A stretch of DNA of 64,000 nucleotides from Sacculina carcini (Eukaryota; Arthropoda; Thecostraca; Sacculinidae): NCBI GenBank assembly GCA_916048095.2, contig OU696594.1, forward strand, positions 5,179,781-5,243,780. Reading direction: 5' to 3'. A program made the position numbers and the translations under genes. Under the pieces are notes generated by a model. It ran no database searches. It was not told where the DNA came from and saw only the letters and a list, made by a program, of their open reading frames with translations. This document shows, in pieces, positions 1-22,859 of the stretch (positions within the stretch are counted from its first letter, which is position 1; each line of letters starts with the position of its first letter).

Positions 1-25
1 TGTGTGTGTGTGTGTCTGTGTGTGT

Positions 26-105
<80 letters not shown>
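1..105. repeat. (TG)n microsatellite
   Basis: Nearly pure TG. Bases 106-653 after it are AT-rich with no gene seen. Confidence 0.97.
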
Positions 106-107
<2 letters not shown>

Positions 108-653
108 AAATAGTGTGTGTGCGTTGGTGGCAGTTGTAAGGAGAAAACGAATCAATTTTTCACTGAAACTCCATCAGCTTCTAACACCTCTTGTGGTGTA
201 AATGGTGTTGTTTTGTGTCAGTGTATTCTGAACGAATCTCCGGTCTTTGCTATCATTCAAGTAAGACGTCAATACAAATATAAAATACTATAGCATTCCA
301 ATTGAATTTAGGTATATTATACAAATTACAAGTTGCAAATTGGATATTATATATTACACACATTAAGAATTGCAACTAAAATACAGTTATACAATAGACT
401 ACAAAACTTTTACATACAATAATTAAATTATTCGTTCGGAACAAACCTACTTTATAACGGTATATCACTTATAAATTTTGCACTTTTTCTGTTATTTTTT
501 ATGCATTCATTATTCATTCCAGTTCCTTTTCCATTTCTTGTAATTCCTCTCAAATTCCATTGTTTAATTCTTTTTTTGCTCATTTTTCATAAGCTTATAT
601 CTTACTGACTAAAAAATTTACTTTTAAACTATTTTTACCTTCACATTTTTTTG

Positions 654-775
654 GTTAGCTTCCAGTACACATGGGGCCACCGCAGGGTGGTAATAGTGCA
701 CTTGCACTCTTCCCCCATGCTACTAGATTTACCTGTGTAATTAATGATAATAATATTAATAATAATACAGTCGTA
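654..775 (+). mobile_element. LINE 3'-tail copy, ends in TAA-type tract
   Basis: Contains ATGGGGCCACCGCAGGGTGG and the following conserved block to the TAATAATA-like tail. Matches the 3' end of the LINE at 42190-42285. Lies upstream of the first visible PDE exon, so in a PDE intron. Confidence 0.75.
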
Positions 776-839
776 AGTAACATTCTATCGTTTTTGAGAA
801 GATATTATAATTGTTGGATATTTTCTGGTGATTTTTCAG

Positions 840-10768
<9,929 letters not shown>

Positions 10769-10948
10769 AATCTCCAATGTGAATCCCCTTTTGGAATCTC
10801 CTCTGTAACTCCGCACAACACAACGCAAATGTCTACAGTAGCATTTCAGATAGTGAAAAATTGTGTTTATTTTCAGCTTTGTGCATTTAAAAATTGAAAG
10901 AAAAAGAGGAATTATTGTGTGATGGAATTGAATATTATATTGGTCAGC

Positions 10949-10957
10949 AGTGTGTGT

Positions 10958-11045
<88 letters not shown>
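10949..11045. repeat. (TG)n downstream of PDE stop
   Basis: About 180 bp after the stop codon, so possibly within the 3' UTR. Confidence 0.95.
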
Positions 11046-11051
<6 letters not shown>

Positions 11052-11449
11052 TATTCTGCGTTTGTTTAATTTCGACTTAATTTGAGCCATATATTTTTTA
11101 ATATTATTTTTTTGGACAGTTGAAATTTATTGAAAGCACAACTATGTCGCATAAACAATGCACACACACACACACACACACATACACAGTGTAAATATAT
11201 ATGTATATTTTATCTTTTTGAAATATATACATGATATAAGCGACGAAACCAAAAATGATAGTTTCTGTAATCAAACATTTCGATCGTCAGAATTTCTTCA
11301 AAAATATTATATTAGCTCATATTTCATTACATACTGGAGCTAGATTATATATATATATATATATATATATTTTAATTGGTATATATACATATACCAATTG
11401 AAATGTCATTGAATATTTGTTCGTACAAATCGCCTTTTTTTCGCCAACT

Positions 11450-11466
11450 AGTGTGTGTGTGTGTGC

Positions 11467-11553
<87 letters not shown>

Positions 11554-11563
11554 TGTGTGTGTG

Positions 11564-11658
<95 letters not shown>
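11450..11658. repeat. (TG)n microsatellite, about 200 bp
   Basis: Nearly pure TG with three interruptions. (AT)n at 11345-11371 lies upstream. Confidence 0.97.
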
Positions 11659-11662
<4 letters not shown>

Positions 11663-11734
11663 AATTGTATTGTATGCATGTGTGAATGTGAAATATACCC
11701 AGTCATTGGAAAATTACATAGTGTCTGTTGATAT

Positions 11735-11815
11735 CTATGGGTTCGATTCGTAAGCTTCGACTTCTTGCCGTGTAGCAGCTGTCACTTGAGATCTTTAACC
11801 TTTAACCTTTACACT
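11735..11815 (+). mobile_element. SINE 3' fragment (copy 10)
   Basis: Contains only the tail: TAAGCTTCGACTTCTTGCCG, GTAGCAGCTGTCACTTGAGA and TTTAACCTTTAACCTTT. The tRNA-like head is missing. Confidence 0.75.
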
Positions 11816-12049
11816 TCGCTAAACACAGTGTGCACACTTGAAGAAAAGAGAGCAGAATTTTTCACTTTCAAAAAACGTTCTTTTTTCACAAGATATTGTG
11901 TCTCAAGCTACTCCTGAAAAAATAAGAATTCGATGTGAAAATCGATGATATTTTTTTTACTTCATCCTGTAGGCTCAGGTTTGCTTTCAATAAAAAGAAT
12001 TATTCAATTAATTCATAAATGTTTACGGTGTTTCTCAGTAATATTTATG

Positions 12050-12240
12050 GTAAAATATGAGTGAATTCAAGCGATTGAAATACTCGTGGATCTGGAAGAT
12101 ATACTTACAAATAATAGGATTGGTGATAATTATTTTAACAGTCAAGTAAAGACAGAGATATATTGGACCATATTCGAGCATCCATTGGGTGTATGGAACC
12201 ATAAAAATGTTTGAGAACTCTTGATTTAATACCCTAAACA
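12050..12240 (-). repeat. Dispersed repeat R, empty-site copy
   Basis: Its reverse complement matches both flanks of the hAT element: about 53960-54013 and 57492-57620. Where the hAT sits, this copy has a single CACCCAAT (12182-12196 region, TCCATTGGGTGTATGG), so it is a related empty site. Confidence 0.75.
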
Positions 12241-12299
12241 CACACACATATATATACAGAAATATACACCTATATCTGAAGGTATAATGAATATGGAAC

Positions 12300-12430
12300 A
12301 GATGTGTACACCATGTATGTAAGTGTATGTATTTATGTGTATGTATGTGTGTGTGTTAGCTTGTTTGTGTATGTATTCATGTGTTTGTATATGTCTGTAT
12401 GCACACATGTGTTTGTATGTGTGTGTTTGC

Positions 12431-12472
<42 letters not shown>

Positions 12473-12560
12473 ATACATGTATTTTTGTGTGTTTATATTT
12501 GTATATGTATGTATATGTATGTATGTGTGTGTGTATGTGTGTGTGCGTTTGTATGTATGT
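12300..12560. repeat. TG/TATG-rich tract
   Basis: Interrupted TG repeat. The following 12640-12725 has (ATAATATACTCGT)n. No gene seen from 12560 to 13316. Confidence 0.85.
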
Positions 12561-13316
12561 GTTGGGGAGAAAATAACCACATTTGTCCTATTGCAGTAAA
12601 AATTAAATGTTATATTTTTCATTTCGCTTGTAGTTATCGTTGTTATGAATATACGAGATACTTGTATATGTGATCTCGTATACTATAATATACTCGTATA
12701 ATATACTCGTATAATATACTCGTATATGTGATCGATATTAGGCCAATTAATGAGGTCGTGAGAACCGTATGAAAAAAAGCAAAAAGTTGCAACCGTAAAA
12801 AATTGCTAAAATAGTTCCATATTATGAACACCTGATGTTTTTTCTTGGTATTTTCGAATACATTCAATAACGATGGCATTCAAATATTGAATGTGATAAT
12901 AATTCAGTATAAATGTATTTTTATAACTTCTCTTTCATTTTTTACTGGCGGGTCATGCAGCCCTTCGGAACTGTTCTGGGGGTGTCGGAGCGAAAAATGT
13001 TTGTGAACCCCTGATATATGAATAAATTGACTAATTGTACGTCTATTGTGAAAGAAATAATAAAGTATTACTTGTTCGAAAGATATTTTTTAAGAGATGC
13101 AAGACTTGTTCTGGAAATATTTGTTCGATTGCAAAATATTGCAGAATATTGCAAAATATTCGCCCGGAACCCGCATATTTCGTTGTTGCATAGTTTCTGG
13201 ATACATTTTCAACACAGCGTGAAATTGCAACGCCCAAATGCAATATCGCAACATATGTTTTTCACAGATATTCGCTCGAATGAGCAAGGAATATTTATAC
13301 GTCTTCACTAAATGCA

Positions 13317-13656
13317 TGGGCGTAGATACTAGGGGTAATGGGGTTATATATAACCCACAACAAATTGGCTGGGGGTAAATGAATATGCGATTATACCCCC
13401 TCGAGAATTCTGCTGAGTCCAGTTCATTGGGTATATGTTGTCATCAAAATCAGCATAGCTAAAAAGTAACAATACACGACAAGTGTGTGTATAATTATAT
13501 GCAATATATTTTTCATTAAGGTATGTGTGTGTGTTGTAATTGACTAGGCATAAAATGGTTGAGGATCTCATGCAATTGACCAACTGAGTCAACTTTGAAC
13601 ACTAATGCATGATGGCTGTCATACCCCCGAGCCTCGACACACAAATCTACGCCCTT
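13317..13656. mobile_element. MITE family C copy 1 (GGGCGTAGAT ends)
   Basis: GGGCGTAGAT at the left and ATCTACGCCC at the right. Body includes TTGACCAACTGAGTCAACTT and TGCATGATGGCTGTCATACC, shared with 26341-26665. Non-coding. Confidence 0.8.
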
Positions 13657-13685
13657 GTGTGTGTGTGTGTGTGTATATGTGTGTG

Positions 13686-13718
<33 letters not shown>

Positions 13719-13892
13719 CATTTATATAGTCTAGTCACGTATGTAATACTGACAGAATACGGATCATTCTGTGTCTGTCTATATGATAAAGCCATATTGA
13801 TGGACATAAAGATTATAGGCGAAAAAGACCGCATTTCCAATCTTCATAATAAATCCTCACACAAAAATGGGAAACAAAAATGTTATTCTCTA

Positions 13893-13949
<57 letters not shown>

Positions 13950-13950
13950 A
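13655..13950. repeat. (TG)n and (AT)n tracts
   Basis: TG tract 13655-13720, unique sequence, then (AT)n 13898-13948 at the left edge of the composite element. Confidence 0.9.
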
Positions 13951-16900
13951 TATAATAATAAAGCTCAACGTACCTGTGTGTGTGTGCAGAACGGCAAATT
14001 GGTGTATATATATTGGTGTGTGTGTCTGTGTGTCGATATGCCATGACTCACGTGCATTGCAGCGAGCGTTTGCAGCGAGCGTTTGCAAATGCCCAGTGGC
14101 GTGCAGAGCGCGTAGTAAAACAGAGTGTTTAAATAAGTACATTGTCGTGCATGTGCGTGTTCCACAGGCGTTTTTCGAGTGGATATGTGTAGCTTACCAA
14201 TATTGTAATTGTAATTAACATTTATTTTTCTACTGGTGTTTGTTTTTCACCATTATTCTACACACTGCGCCATTCAGTTGAGCGATTGCTAGAAACGCCC
14301 ATGCGAGATTGCCACCTCAGGCACACACACACACTCACATACACACTGACATACATGCACACACACACACACACTGACATACATGCACACACACACACAC
14401 ATACACACTGACATAGATGCACACACACACACACATACACATACAGGTACACGTACACACAGACACACACACACACATACATACACAGTGTACAGAACGG
14501 CACACTGATGTATATATTGGTGTGTGTGTCTGTGTGTCGATATACCATGACTCACGTGCATTGCAGCGAGCGTTTGCAAATGCACAGTGGCGTGCAGAGT
14601 GCGTAGTAAAACGGAGTGTTTAATTAAGTACATCGTCGTGCATGTGCGTGTTCCAGAAGCGTTTTTCAAGTGTATATGTGTAGCTTACCAATATTGTAAT
14701 TGTAATTATCATATATTTTTCTATTGGTGTTTGTTTTTTACCTTTATTCTACACACTTTTGTCATTCAGTTGAGCGATTGCTAGAAACTTCCCTGCCAGA
14801 TTGCCACCACATCTTTTCTGCGAACTGTTCTTGCATAATTTTGCAATTCTTCCCAGGAATTGCACACACGATACCGTTTTGCATTTTGTATTGGTATGTG
14901 TGTCCGTGTGCCGAAATTCTATGAACGAACACGTGTGCAGCCAGTGTTTGTATGCGTGTGCGTCTGTATGTGCGATGCGAACTTATATAATGTCGTGCAC
15001 ACGGATTGTGCAACATTTTGATGATCAGACGGCGATTCTGTCGCAGGCTGGTTAAACATACCAGAACCATAATACCAATATTCGCGTGCCTTTGGCACTA
15101 ATAGTTGAAGCGCGTATCCGACTCAATGTGAGTATGAACACTTGAATTTTATATGTGTGTACAAGCATTAGAACCCATCCGTTGTGCGGAACAAATCATA
15201 TAAAGAAATTCATGTTTAATTCATAAAAAGTATTGAAAATTAAATAAAAAAGGGCACACTCATAGAATTTTAATCAATTGAAAAGTCTAAGTTTAATCTT
15301 TTTTTCTTTTTTTGACAAAATATTTCCCTCAATCCGCACCTCAATTTAAATTTCTATTGCACCTCAATCCGCCTCATATTTAAACCCGCCCGTCGTGCGA
15401 AATAATTTAGAACTCGAACACGATCCATTCTGGGTCTTGAAGTCAAATCCGTTAGTTTTGTATATTAATTCATTCTACACGGTGAAATTGAATGTTTTAT
15501 TGTCTATAGTAGCTGCCCGCGGGGCATATTTATTTCATAAACATGATCCATCGCTTCGTTTACGTTTGAAGACCCTGATCTATACCATTGAGCCCGCGGA
15601 ATTATGTCACCTATTCACCTGTCTTCATATTCAATCCATAAAATAAACTGGACACAAATTAAAAAGCAAACAATTTAACCTGTAATTACGTTGAGCAATA
15701 AAAACTCTAAATCTGAATATTTTTATTTTATACTTTACAAAATATTATCCCTCAATCCGCCTCATATTTGAACCTGCCCGTCGTGAGGAATAATTCAGAA
15801 CACAAACACGTAACAAACAATGAAAATTCTAGCATGTAAACCTGCCCGTCGTGCGGAACAATTCATACTATTTAATTTGTATTCAATTCATCAGAGAAAA
15901 GGAATATTAATTAAAAAAGAAAAGAGTAAACCCATGAAAAAAAAAAAATTAAGTTTATATTATTTTCACAAAATATTATCCTCAACCCGCCTCATACTTA
16001 AACCTGCCCGTCTTGCGGAATAATTCAAAATTCAGATACGAAACAATGAAAATTTACTTGACTTTCTTATGATATTGCTTACAAATATATTTATAAATAA
16101 GTATCATCTAGCATTGAAACCCTCCCGTTTTGCAGAACAATTAATAAAGTAAAATAAATATTGAATTCATAAAAGAAAACGAATACAAATTACAAGAGAA
16201 AATAGAGAACTCACAAAAAGTATTAACCAATTGAAAAGTCTAAATAAGAATGTGTTTATTTTAGATGTGGTAAAATATATTCCCTCAAACAGCCTCGTAT
16301 TTAAACCCGCCCGTCGTACGGAACTATTAATAAAATATAATGAATCAAAAAGCAAAAAGTTTATCCAATAGAAAATATATATATTTATAAATTCTTGTTT
16401 TAATTATTGACGAGGTTTTTTCCCTCAACACTGCTCAAATTCATACCCGTTCCTCTTGTGTAGTAATTCAGAAGTGTAACACTATCAAAACAATGAAACC
16501 TTCTGTCATCTCTATAATTCCAGATTAATGCTTCCGCTAAAACAGCATATGCATATAGTTGGCATTGCATGATATTAGAACCCATATGCTTATGCAGCTT
16601 AAGCGTATGCAACTTGAAATTAAACCAATTAAATTTCACAGTAAAATTCAGTAGTTTACTTTGTTCCCAGTAGCATTTTACCCACCCGTCGGTCGTAACA
16701 ATTCATGTGTAAATATTGAGGACAATAAAGCCTTTCTATTCAGTATAGTGTAGCAATAATTAAACTGTACGCAATAAAACCACACCATCCATGCTTGGAG
16801 TTAATATGATGCATTCTTAATTGTGATTGGGCTTCAGTGAAATTTAATCGGTGTATATTCCTGTGTAATCGCAAGTGCGCATAAAAGCTGTCAAATTGGC

Positions 16901-17885
16901 AATATGTCCTTTTGAATTTACACCGCCGTAACTTCCTTTAGGCACACTTTGGAAAATTTAAAATTATATCGTTTTGTAGAAAACAATTTTTTTAGCGCGA
17001 GGGTATACTTTATTTTAATCTGTCACAAATAGTTACTGAGAAATACGTAGAAAAATGTATTAATTTTAGTCGCCCGGTGGTCAAGTGAAATGTTGGATGT
17101 ATTTGAGAATTTTGCAAATTTTACACGGTTTTTGTATTTTTTGTGGTATAAATTATTGTATATCTTGTAGAAAATCAAATTATCTACACAATGGTATAAT
17201 TTTTATAGCTGTACTTTTGCTGGTTTATGAAGAGTAGATAGCAGAATATTGACCAAAATATTCACGGTTTTCAGTGCTTATTTTGCCTTTTTGACTTTGT
17301 AGTTTAGACTTCACACCGGTGTAACTTTTTTAATACAATTTGGAAAATCAAAATTTTTACCGTGATGTAGAAACTAAAATTTCCAGCATGATGGTATAAT
17401 GTATTTAGATGTGTCATAGTTAGTTGGTGAGAAATAGAGAAAAAACTAAAGAAAATCGAACGCCCGGAGTTAAAATACAATTTTGAATGTAGATTGACAT
17501 TTTGTCGTTTTTACATCTTTTAAATTTCATGTTTGGGTGTATATTATAGCTTATCTTGTAGAATAAAATTTTTTCTACACAGTGGTATAGTCTGTATTGC
17601 TGTACCTTTTCTGGTTTAAGAGGATTCGATGGCAGAATATTTGCCAAAGTTTTCGCATTTTTCAGGGTTCATTTTATCTTTTCACCGCTGTAATTTTTTT
17701 GGTTTTATTTTTAAAATTAACAATTTAACCTATCGTGTAGACAAAAATTTTCAACGTGACGGTATAAATTGTTAGCGGGTGCGTCAAGTGGTGGCTGAGT
17801 AGTAGCTGGGAAAAAATTGACCAAGAAGGGTGGGACGCACAGACAGACAGACAGACAGACAGAGGATCTCTTTTATATAGATATC
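13943..17885. mobile_element. Composite repeat element with tandem internal units (Helentron-like?)
   Basis: The left edge reads ATATCTATATAATAATAAAG and the right edge CTCTTTTATATAGATATCCA, an approximate inverted pair. Inside are three related units of about 340 bp (13958-14300, 14490-14830, 14870-15060), a block with repeated AACCCGCCCGTCGTGCGGAA (15160-16700), then units of about 380 bp (from 16915, 17300 and 17680) and (CAGA)n. No protein is recognised. The class is uncertain. Confidence 0.5.
15160..16720. repeat. Block of diverged repeats around CCCGCCCGTCGTGCGGAA
   Basis: At least eight copies of (C/T)TCATATTTAAACC(C/T)GCCCGTCGTGCGGAATAATT occur at irregular 100-400 bp spacing, with AT-rich spacers. 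No coding sense. Confidence 0.75.
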
Positions 17886-17918
17886 CATATATATGTAAAT
17901 TACAATGCACTTTTTTCT

Positions 17919-18442
17919 ATGCCATTTGCAATTCGATTTGAGAAAGGTGAAAATAGAATTGAGAAAAGTGAAAATAGAATTGAGAAAAGTGAAATTAGAT
18001 TTGCGAAAAGTGAAAATATAATTGATCCATGTTATTTCACACATTATGAGTATTCATTTCAAATGTTTAGAAGTGTTAAATTTAATTAAGTGATATAGGA
18101 ATTATTTCAGCTTTAATGCCGCTATAGTGCTCTCCAGTGCACTTAAATATGTATAGCGAATTATTTAATTATATTCAATTCAATTACAATACAGATATGT
18201 ACTACTACGTACTACTACAACATGTACTACATACTGCTGTACTACAATATGTACTACTTACTATATACTATACAATTATGTGCTATGATATGCACTATGT
18301 ACTACAATTCTAATGCAGATATGTACCGTACATGTGCTTGCTTTATGAGAAATTCTATCAGCCAATATATCAATGTCAGCGATTTTGCATAGAGCCACAG
18401 TTCTCGGAGAGCACTCGCAAGCAAAGCGTGCACACACCTGCA

Positions 18443-18508
<66 letters not shown>

Positions 18509-19050
18509 TCTACAGAAACAACACAATTTCAAAGACGGTAAAATCCGGCTTATGGCAGGTGTGAATAGCGCTTGTCGTTGCTAGCCATCTGTACTATGTT
18601 TAATATTGTACAGTATATTTTTGTGTATGGTGTCCATTTGTGTGTGCGAGGTAGTGTGAGTGTATGTATGTTGTATTCACGTGCTATGAGCGAGCGCAGC
18701 ATTTGCGATTATATAATTTGATTGATTAATTATTTAATCTGATTTTGTTGTACTTAATGGCTGTTTACACGTATTGTGGAATAACTGCGAATGTCTGATT
18801 ATGCTGTTTCAATGAATTTCTGTTCAATAAAGATATTAGTGATGTTGGAAGATTCTCAGGTTATTAATTTTTAAACAAATATATGAAATTCATTTGCATT
18901 TTTAGGTTATAAGGATAATTTTATATGTGTGAAATAACATGGATCAAATCTATTTTCACTTTTCTCAAATCTATTTTCACTTTTCTCAAATCTATTTTCA
19001 CTTTTCTCAAATCTATTTTCACTTTTCTCAAATCGAATTGCAAATGGTAT
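17919..19050. mobile_element. Element with inverted terminal arrays of a 21-bp repeat
   Basis: Left end ATGCCATTTGCAATTCGATT then GAGAAAAGTGAAAATAGAAT repeats. The right end is the reverse complement (ATCTATTTTCACTTTTCTCA repeats, then CGAATTGCAAATGGTAT). CCATGTTATTTCACACAT closes each arm. The interior (about 870 bp) has no recognised gene and contains (TACTAC)-like and (CA)n stretches. Confidence 0.7.
18446..18510. repeat. (CA)n microsatellite
   Basis: Inside the 17919-19050 element. Confidence 0.95.
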
Positions 19051-19169
19051 AGATGTTTTTCGAAAGCCTGTTCAGCACAAACACATGTTTTACACCGATT
19101 TATTCAATTGGACATGCAAAACATTGACAAACACATATAGGATGAAAACACAATAGAACGAATAAATCC

Positions 19170-19410
19170 CAACAATAACTTCATTTTCCACACACACACA
19201 ACAACGTATGTGAAATCCAATAAGATATTTAGTTTTTCCACTGAAATTGAATATCAGGAAAGTCCATATAGACACAAAAATATACGAATTCTGATTGATT
19301 CAAAAACACACAGACACACACATAGTTGTCCTGTTCTGTCCGACCTTTAATTTCCCACTTGATAACCCCTTCATTTACCCACCAGTGGGGAATTTCCCAC
19401 ACAAACCACT
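19170..19410. repeat. MITE family A copy 3
   Basis: Body TAGTTGTCCTGTTCTGTCCG, ACCTTTAATTTCCCACTTGA, CCACCAGTGGGGAATTTCCC. Preceded by CATTTTCCACACACACACA as in other copies. Confidence 0.75.
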
Positions 19411-19682
19411 AATCAACAAATACACTCGATTTTAACTCCAGCGAAGTTAAACACACACACATAGATCAAAATATTAAATTACATACTGACAATAATATCT
19501 ATATATTTAATTATTGTCCAAAACGAACATCTACTTAATTCTATTTTTACAACAAATATTCCTATATAAGAACAGACATCACATCTAGAAAAATATTGTT
19601 CCTTTTAATAAATACAAAATTCTAAATTGTTTTCGAAAACAAAATATTCCTTTGATACTCTAAAAAAAATTTCACAAAATTA

Positions 19683-19972
19683 TTATGAATAGAATCGTCG
19701 GGAATTTTTGTATTTGAGTGAAAGTTCAATGAAAAATTCAACGGATTCAGCAGTTTGGATTATTCTAGAAGAAATATATTTGTACCAACTGTAAACGCAC
19801 ACTAGTAATTGAGCCAACACCAATAGCAAACAGCCAAAACATTTTCTTTGGCTAAAATGTTGAGGAAAAGCGTAATTCCAAGCTACATCGCCAGGGCGAG
19901 AGAGATATAATGGAATTTCTCTGTTTACACATCTGTTCTTCATCCAATGTCTGGTTTTGACAGAATTTCGCT
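19683..19972 (-). CDS. Possible terminal exon, unknown protein with one membrane segment
   Basis: A minus-strand frame opens after a good acceptor (TGTCTGTTTTCAG) and runs 95 codons to TAA. It reads RNSVKTRHWMKNRCVNREIP and later GDVAWNYAFPQHFSQRK, then a hydrophobic stretch CFGCLLLVLAQLLVCVYSW. Codon use and residue mix look protein-like, not repeat-derived. I do not recognise the family. It could end an otherwise unseen minus-strand gene. By phase it could also follow the GPCR tail, but a membrane segment there would be odd. There is no clear polyadenylation signal. Confidence 0.35.
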
Positions 19973-20475
19973 CTGAAAACAGACACAAACAACAAAAAAC
20001 ACAATTAACAATATCAAACACGGCAACAAGGTAAATATTAAAATTATTTATAGAATAAATATTATATATACAGCGTAAAAACATACACTAAGAAAATTAT
20101 TCATAATTTTTTTTAACTCTTAAATGTTACATGTATTAGTTTTTGAAATGTATTACAATATAAAAATTAACTTTAACTTTTCATTAGTGTTATTAAATTT
20201 GATCATTAATACAGCATTATTAATTTAGTTTTTCAATATGTGTAAATTTATTTGATGGAAACTTATCAAATTTGGTTTTGAAAAAACACATTAAACCTGA
20301 TATATTTTTTAGAAATAGCGTTACTTTTACAGAAATGACAGCGACAAATAAATCTAAAGATTAATAGGTCGACCTTTCTGAATTAATTTCTTTCATAGGT
20401 TTTGAATGCAACATCTGTAAGATCCCTTTTAGGAAGATCAATTTAGCATGGATATATGTAGATCAATTTGAAAGG

Positions 20476-20800
20476 TTCAAGGTTGAAGGCCTCAAGTGAC
20501 AGTTTCTACAAGGGAAGAAGCCGAAGCTTATGAACACACACACAGGTGTGTCCCGTGCAGCTCGCTGTCACCACAGAACCGACCCTCTCCACGCTATGAC
20601 GCCACAAGAACGGAAGACGTACTAGAGAGGGCCATCTCCACAGAATGCAAGGCACATCACATGACTGATATCTGGTACCATCATTTACTGCTGGGTGAAC
20701 AGGGACTGTTGGATTATAGAATTCTCCTCCGCCGGGTTTCGAACCACGAACCTCCCACTTGTGAGGCGGGTGTGCTAACCACTACACCACGGAGTCCAAC
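20476..20800 (-). mobile_element. tRNA-Val-derived SINE copy 1
   Basis: About 330 bp. Read on its own strand it starts GTTGGACTCCGTGGTGTAGT, has A-box TGGTGTAGTGGTTAGCA, an anticodon loop like tRNA-Val(CAC) (CTCACAA) and B-box GGTTCGAA, followed by an unrelated body and an AACCTTT-type tail. This copy is nearly full length. Confidence 0.9.
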
Positions 20801-21132
20801 AATAGAAGAGAATAAATTCAGTTGTCTCTTTGTGTGTTCAATCTACTGTGTCGCCTAAGTTTGTCGTCCCAACAAATTGGCTTAGTTTTCATACAAATAT
20901 AAACATCCACGGATGAATGAGTAGGAAATTGATCAAAGGACTTTCAAATTTAATATCCAACTTGCTTGAGCACACAAGGAGACAACTGAAGTCGCTTTCT
21001 TCTCACGTAAGTACTAAAACAAATTTTGCGTCTTCATCTATAGACAGAAAAACGACAAACTTTCACAATATGGCACGACCATAGAAATCACCGCCCTGCG
21101 CATTAAAGCGGGTTTTTCAGAAAGCACTTGAA

Positions 21133-21500
21133 ATGACAGACACTCACACTCGCACGCACATACTCACACACACACTTACACACACACACAAACACACAAG
21201 CACACACATACTTACACAAACACATACATACACTCACAAACACATACATAGACTCACAAACTCACACACAAACACTCACACTTACACACACACTTACACA
21301 CTTACACACACACACTCACACACACACTTACACACACACTTACACACACACTCACTTACACACAAACACACACACATACTTACACACAGACGTACACACT
21401 TACACACACATACACACATACATACACTCACAAACACACACACTCACAAACTCACACAAAAAACACACACTTACACACACACACACAAAAACACACACTT

Positions 21501-21531
<31 letters not shown>

Positions 21532-21690
21532 AACACACAAACACATACATACACTCACAAACACACACACTCACAAACTCACACACAAACACTCACACTT
21601 ACACACACACTTACACACACACACAGTTACACACACACACACTCACACACACACAGTTACACACACACACACACACACACACACAAATCC
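21133..21690. repeat. Degenerate (CA)n/(ACTTACACACAC)n tract, about 560 bp
   Basis: Interrupted CA repeat with longer-period copies (CACACACTTACACACAAACA). An open frame of Thr-His repeats through it is an artefact. Confidence 0.95.
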
Positions 21691-21699
21691 GTACAGCCG

Positions 21700-22660
21700 T
21701 AACAATTTTGAGTGGGGCATTCAAGAGGAATACAATTGGACTTTCAAACATCTGACAGCTGTAACTAGATCTGAAATCGATTTATTATAGCCGAAGTCGT
21801 TTAAATTTTGATAAATATTTAGGCAGGATTGATGTTTATTTTCATCAGCAGGCAAAAATTTGTCAACGTTGTCTAGCTTGGATAAAATCTACCAAAATCC
21901 CAAATGGGCAATTCAACATAATATTTCCGCTTAAATAGTTCTAATGTATTATTTTAGTTGGTCTTTTTTCTAAAGTTCGTGTCTAAGATTTCTGATATAA
22001 GCAATTATAGAATTATTGATTGATTTTCCAGATTATACGATTTTATTCTATCGCTCTTTAGCTTTTCTTATCTAAAACTTCTTGTTATATTTGTAGTGAG
22101 TTTTTGTAAAGTTTTTCAAAATACATTTCCTGTTTCGAAGAATACTTGAATCCCTTGAAAACAAGCAAGTAATATATTTATCAATCGCCCACAATATTAG
22201 TTGATAAGATAACTTATTATCTAGTCTATGTAATTATATATCAACTACAAAATATCTGTAAAAATCAAACATGAAAGAGAAATTTGAGATTTTCGCTCTA
22301 AACAAAGACACGGAATTGCAGAATTCAGTTGTTTTGTTACAAAAGCTAGCACAATGATTCTTAAACTATTTCGTAAACTATATCTAGAATTCTTAATAAC
22401 TACATATGAAAAAATATAAAATACAAATGACGTAATACCAAAATTTTGTTTTTATCAATATTCCTTCATACAGCTCAAAGTTACTATAAGATGATATAGC
22501 AAAAAAACCTCCTACCCGAAAAAAAAATAAAGCATAGTTAAAAACATATGCTATTTCTTTAATTTTTTTCAGAGGAATCATCGCATCCCTTGGGAACAAA
22601 GATGGGACATTCTAGGTGTGCTGATGGCTATGAACCCCTGTTTAAGAACCCTTTAGCTGA
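21700..22660. other. No gene seen
   Basis: AT-rich unique-looking sequence without a supported exon, RNA gene or repeat. Starts after the CA tract and ends near the LINE fragment at 22860. Confidence 0.5.
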
Positions 22661-22859
22661 CATATTTGCACAGAGCAATATTCTTGATTCTTCAATTTCG
22701 TCTTCAACTCACTTTGACACGTCTAGACTCTGGTAGATCTGGTATTAACACCAGATCTATTCATTCGCAGACGCATGGAATATCTCGTTTCGCTAATGGT
22801 TCCTGCAATCACACACACACACACATCACTGTTAACATCATTGAGTTCGTTGAACTATG

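Noticed and set aside
4..201. Open frames of Cys-Val or Thr-His repeats through TG/CA tracts (also at 11376-11706, 42383-42999, 49178-49575 and others)
   Set aside because: They are translations of dinucleotide repeats with no stop codon and have no protein-like sequence.
20720..20800. Functional tRNA-Val gene
   Set aside because: The tRNA-like part is fused to a 250-bp body and occurs about ten times; it has mismatches in the stems and is a SINE head.
20496..20858. 120-codon frame starting in the SINE, and its equivalents at 25589, 30054, 36047, 44371, 51677 and 57744
   Set aside because: They are chance frames of the SINE body, repeated wherever a copy occurs.
21133..21702. 189-codon Thr-His-rich frame
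   Set aside because: Degenerate CA repeat with no other support.
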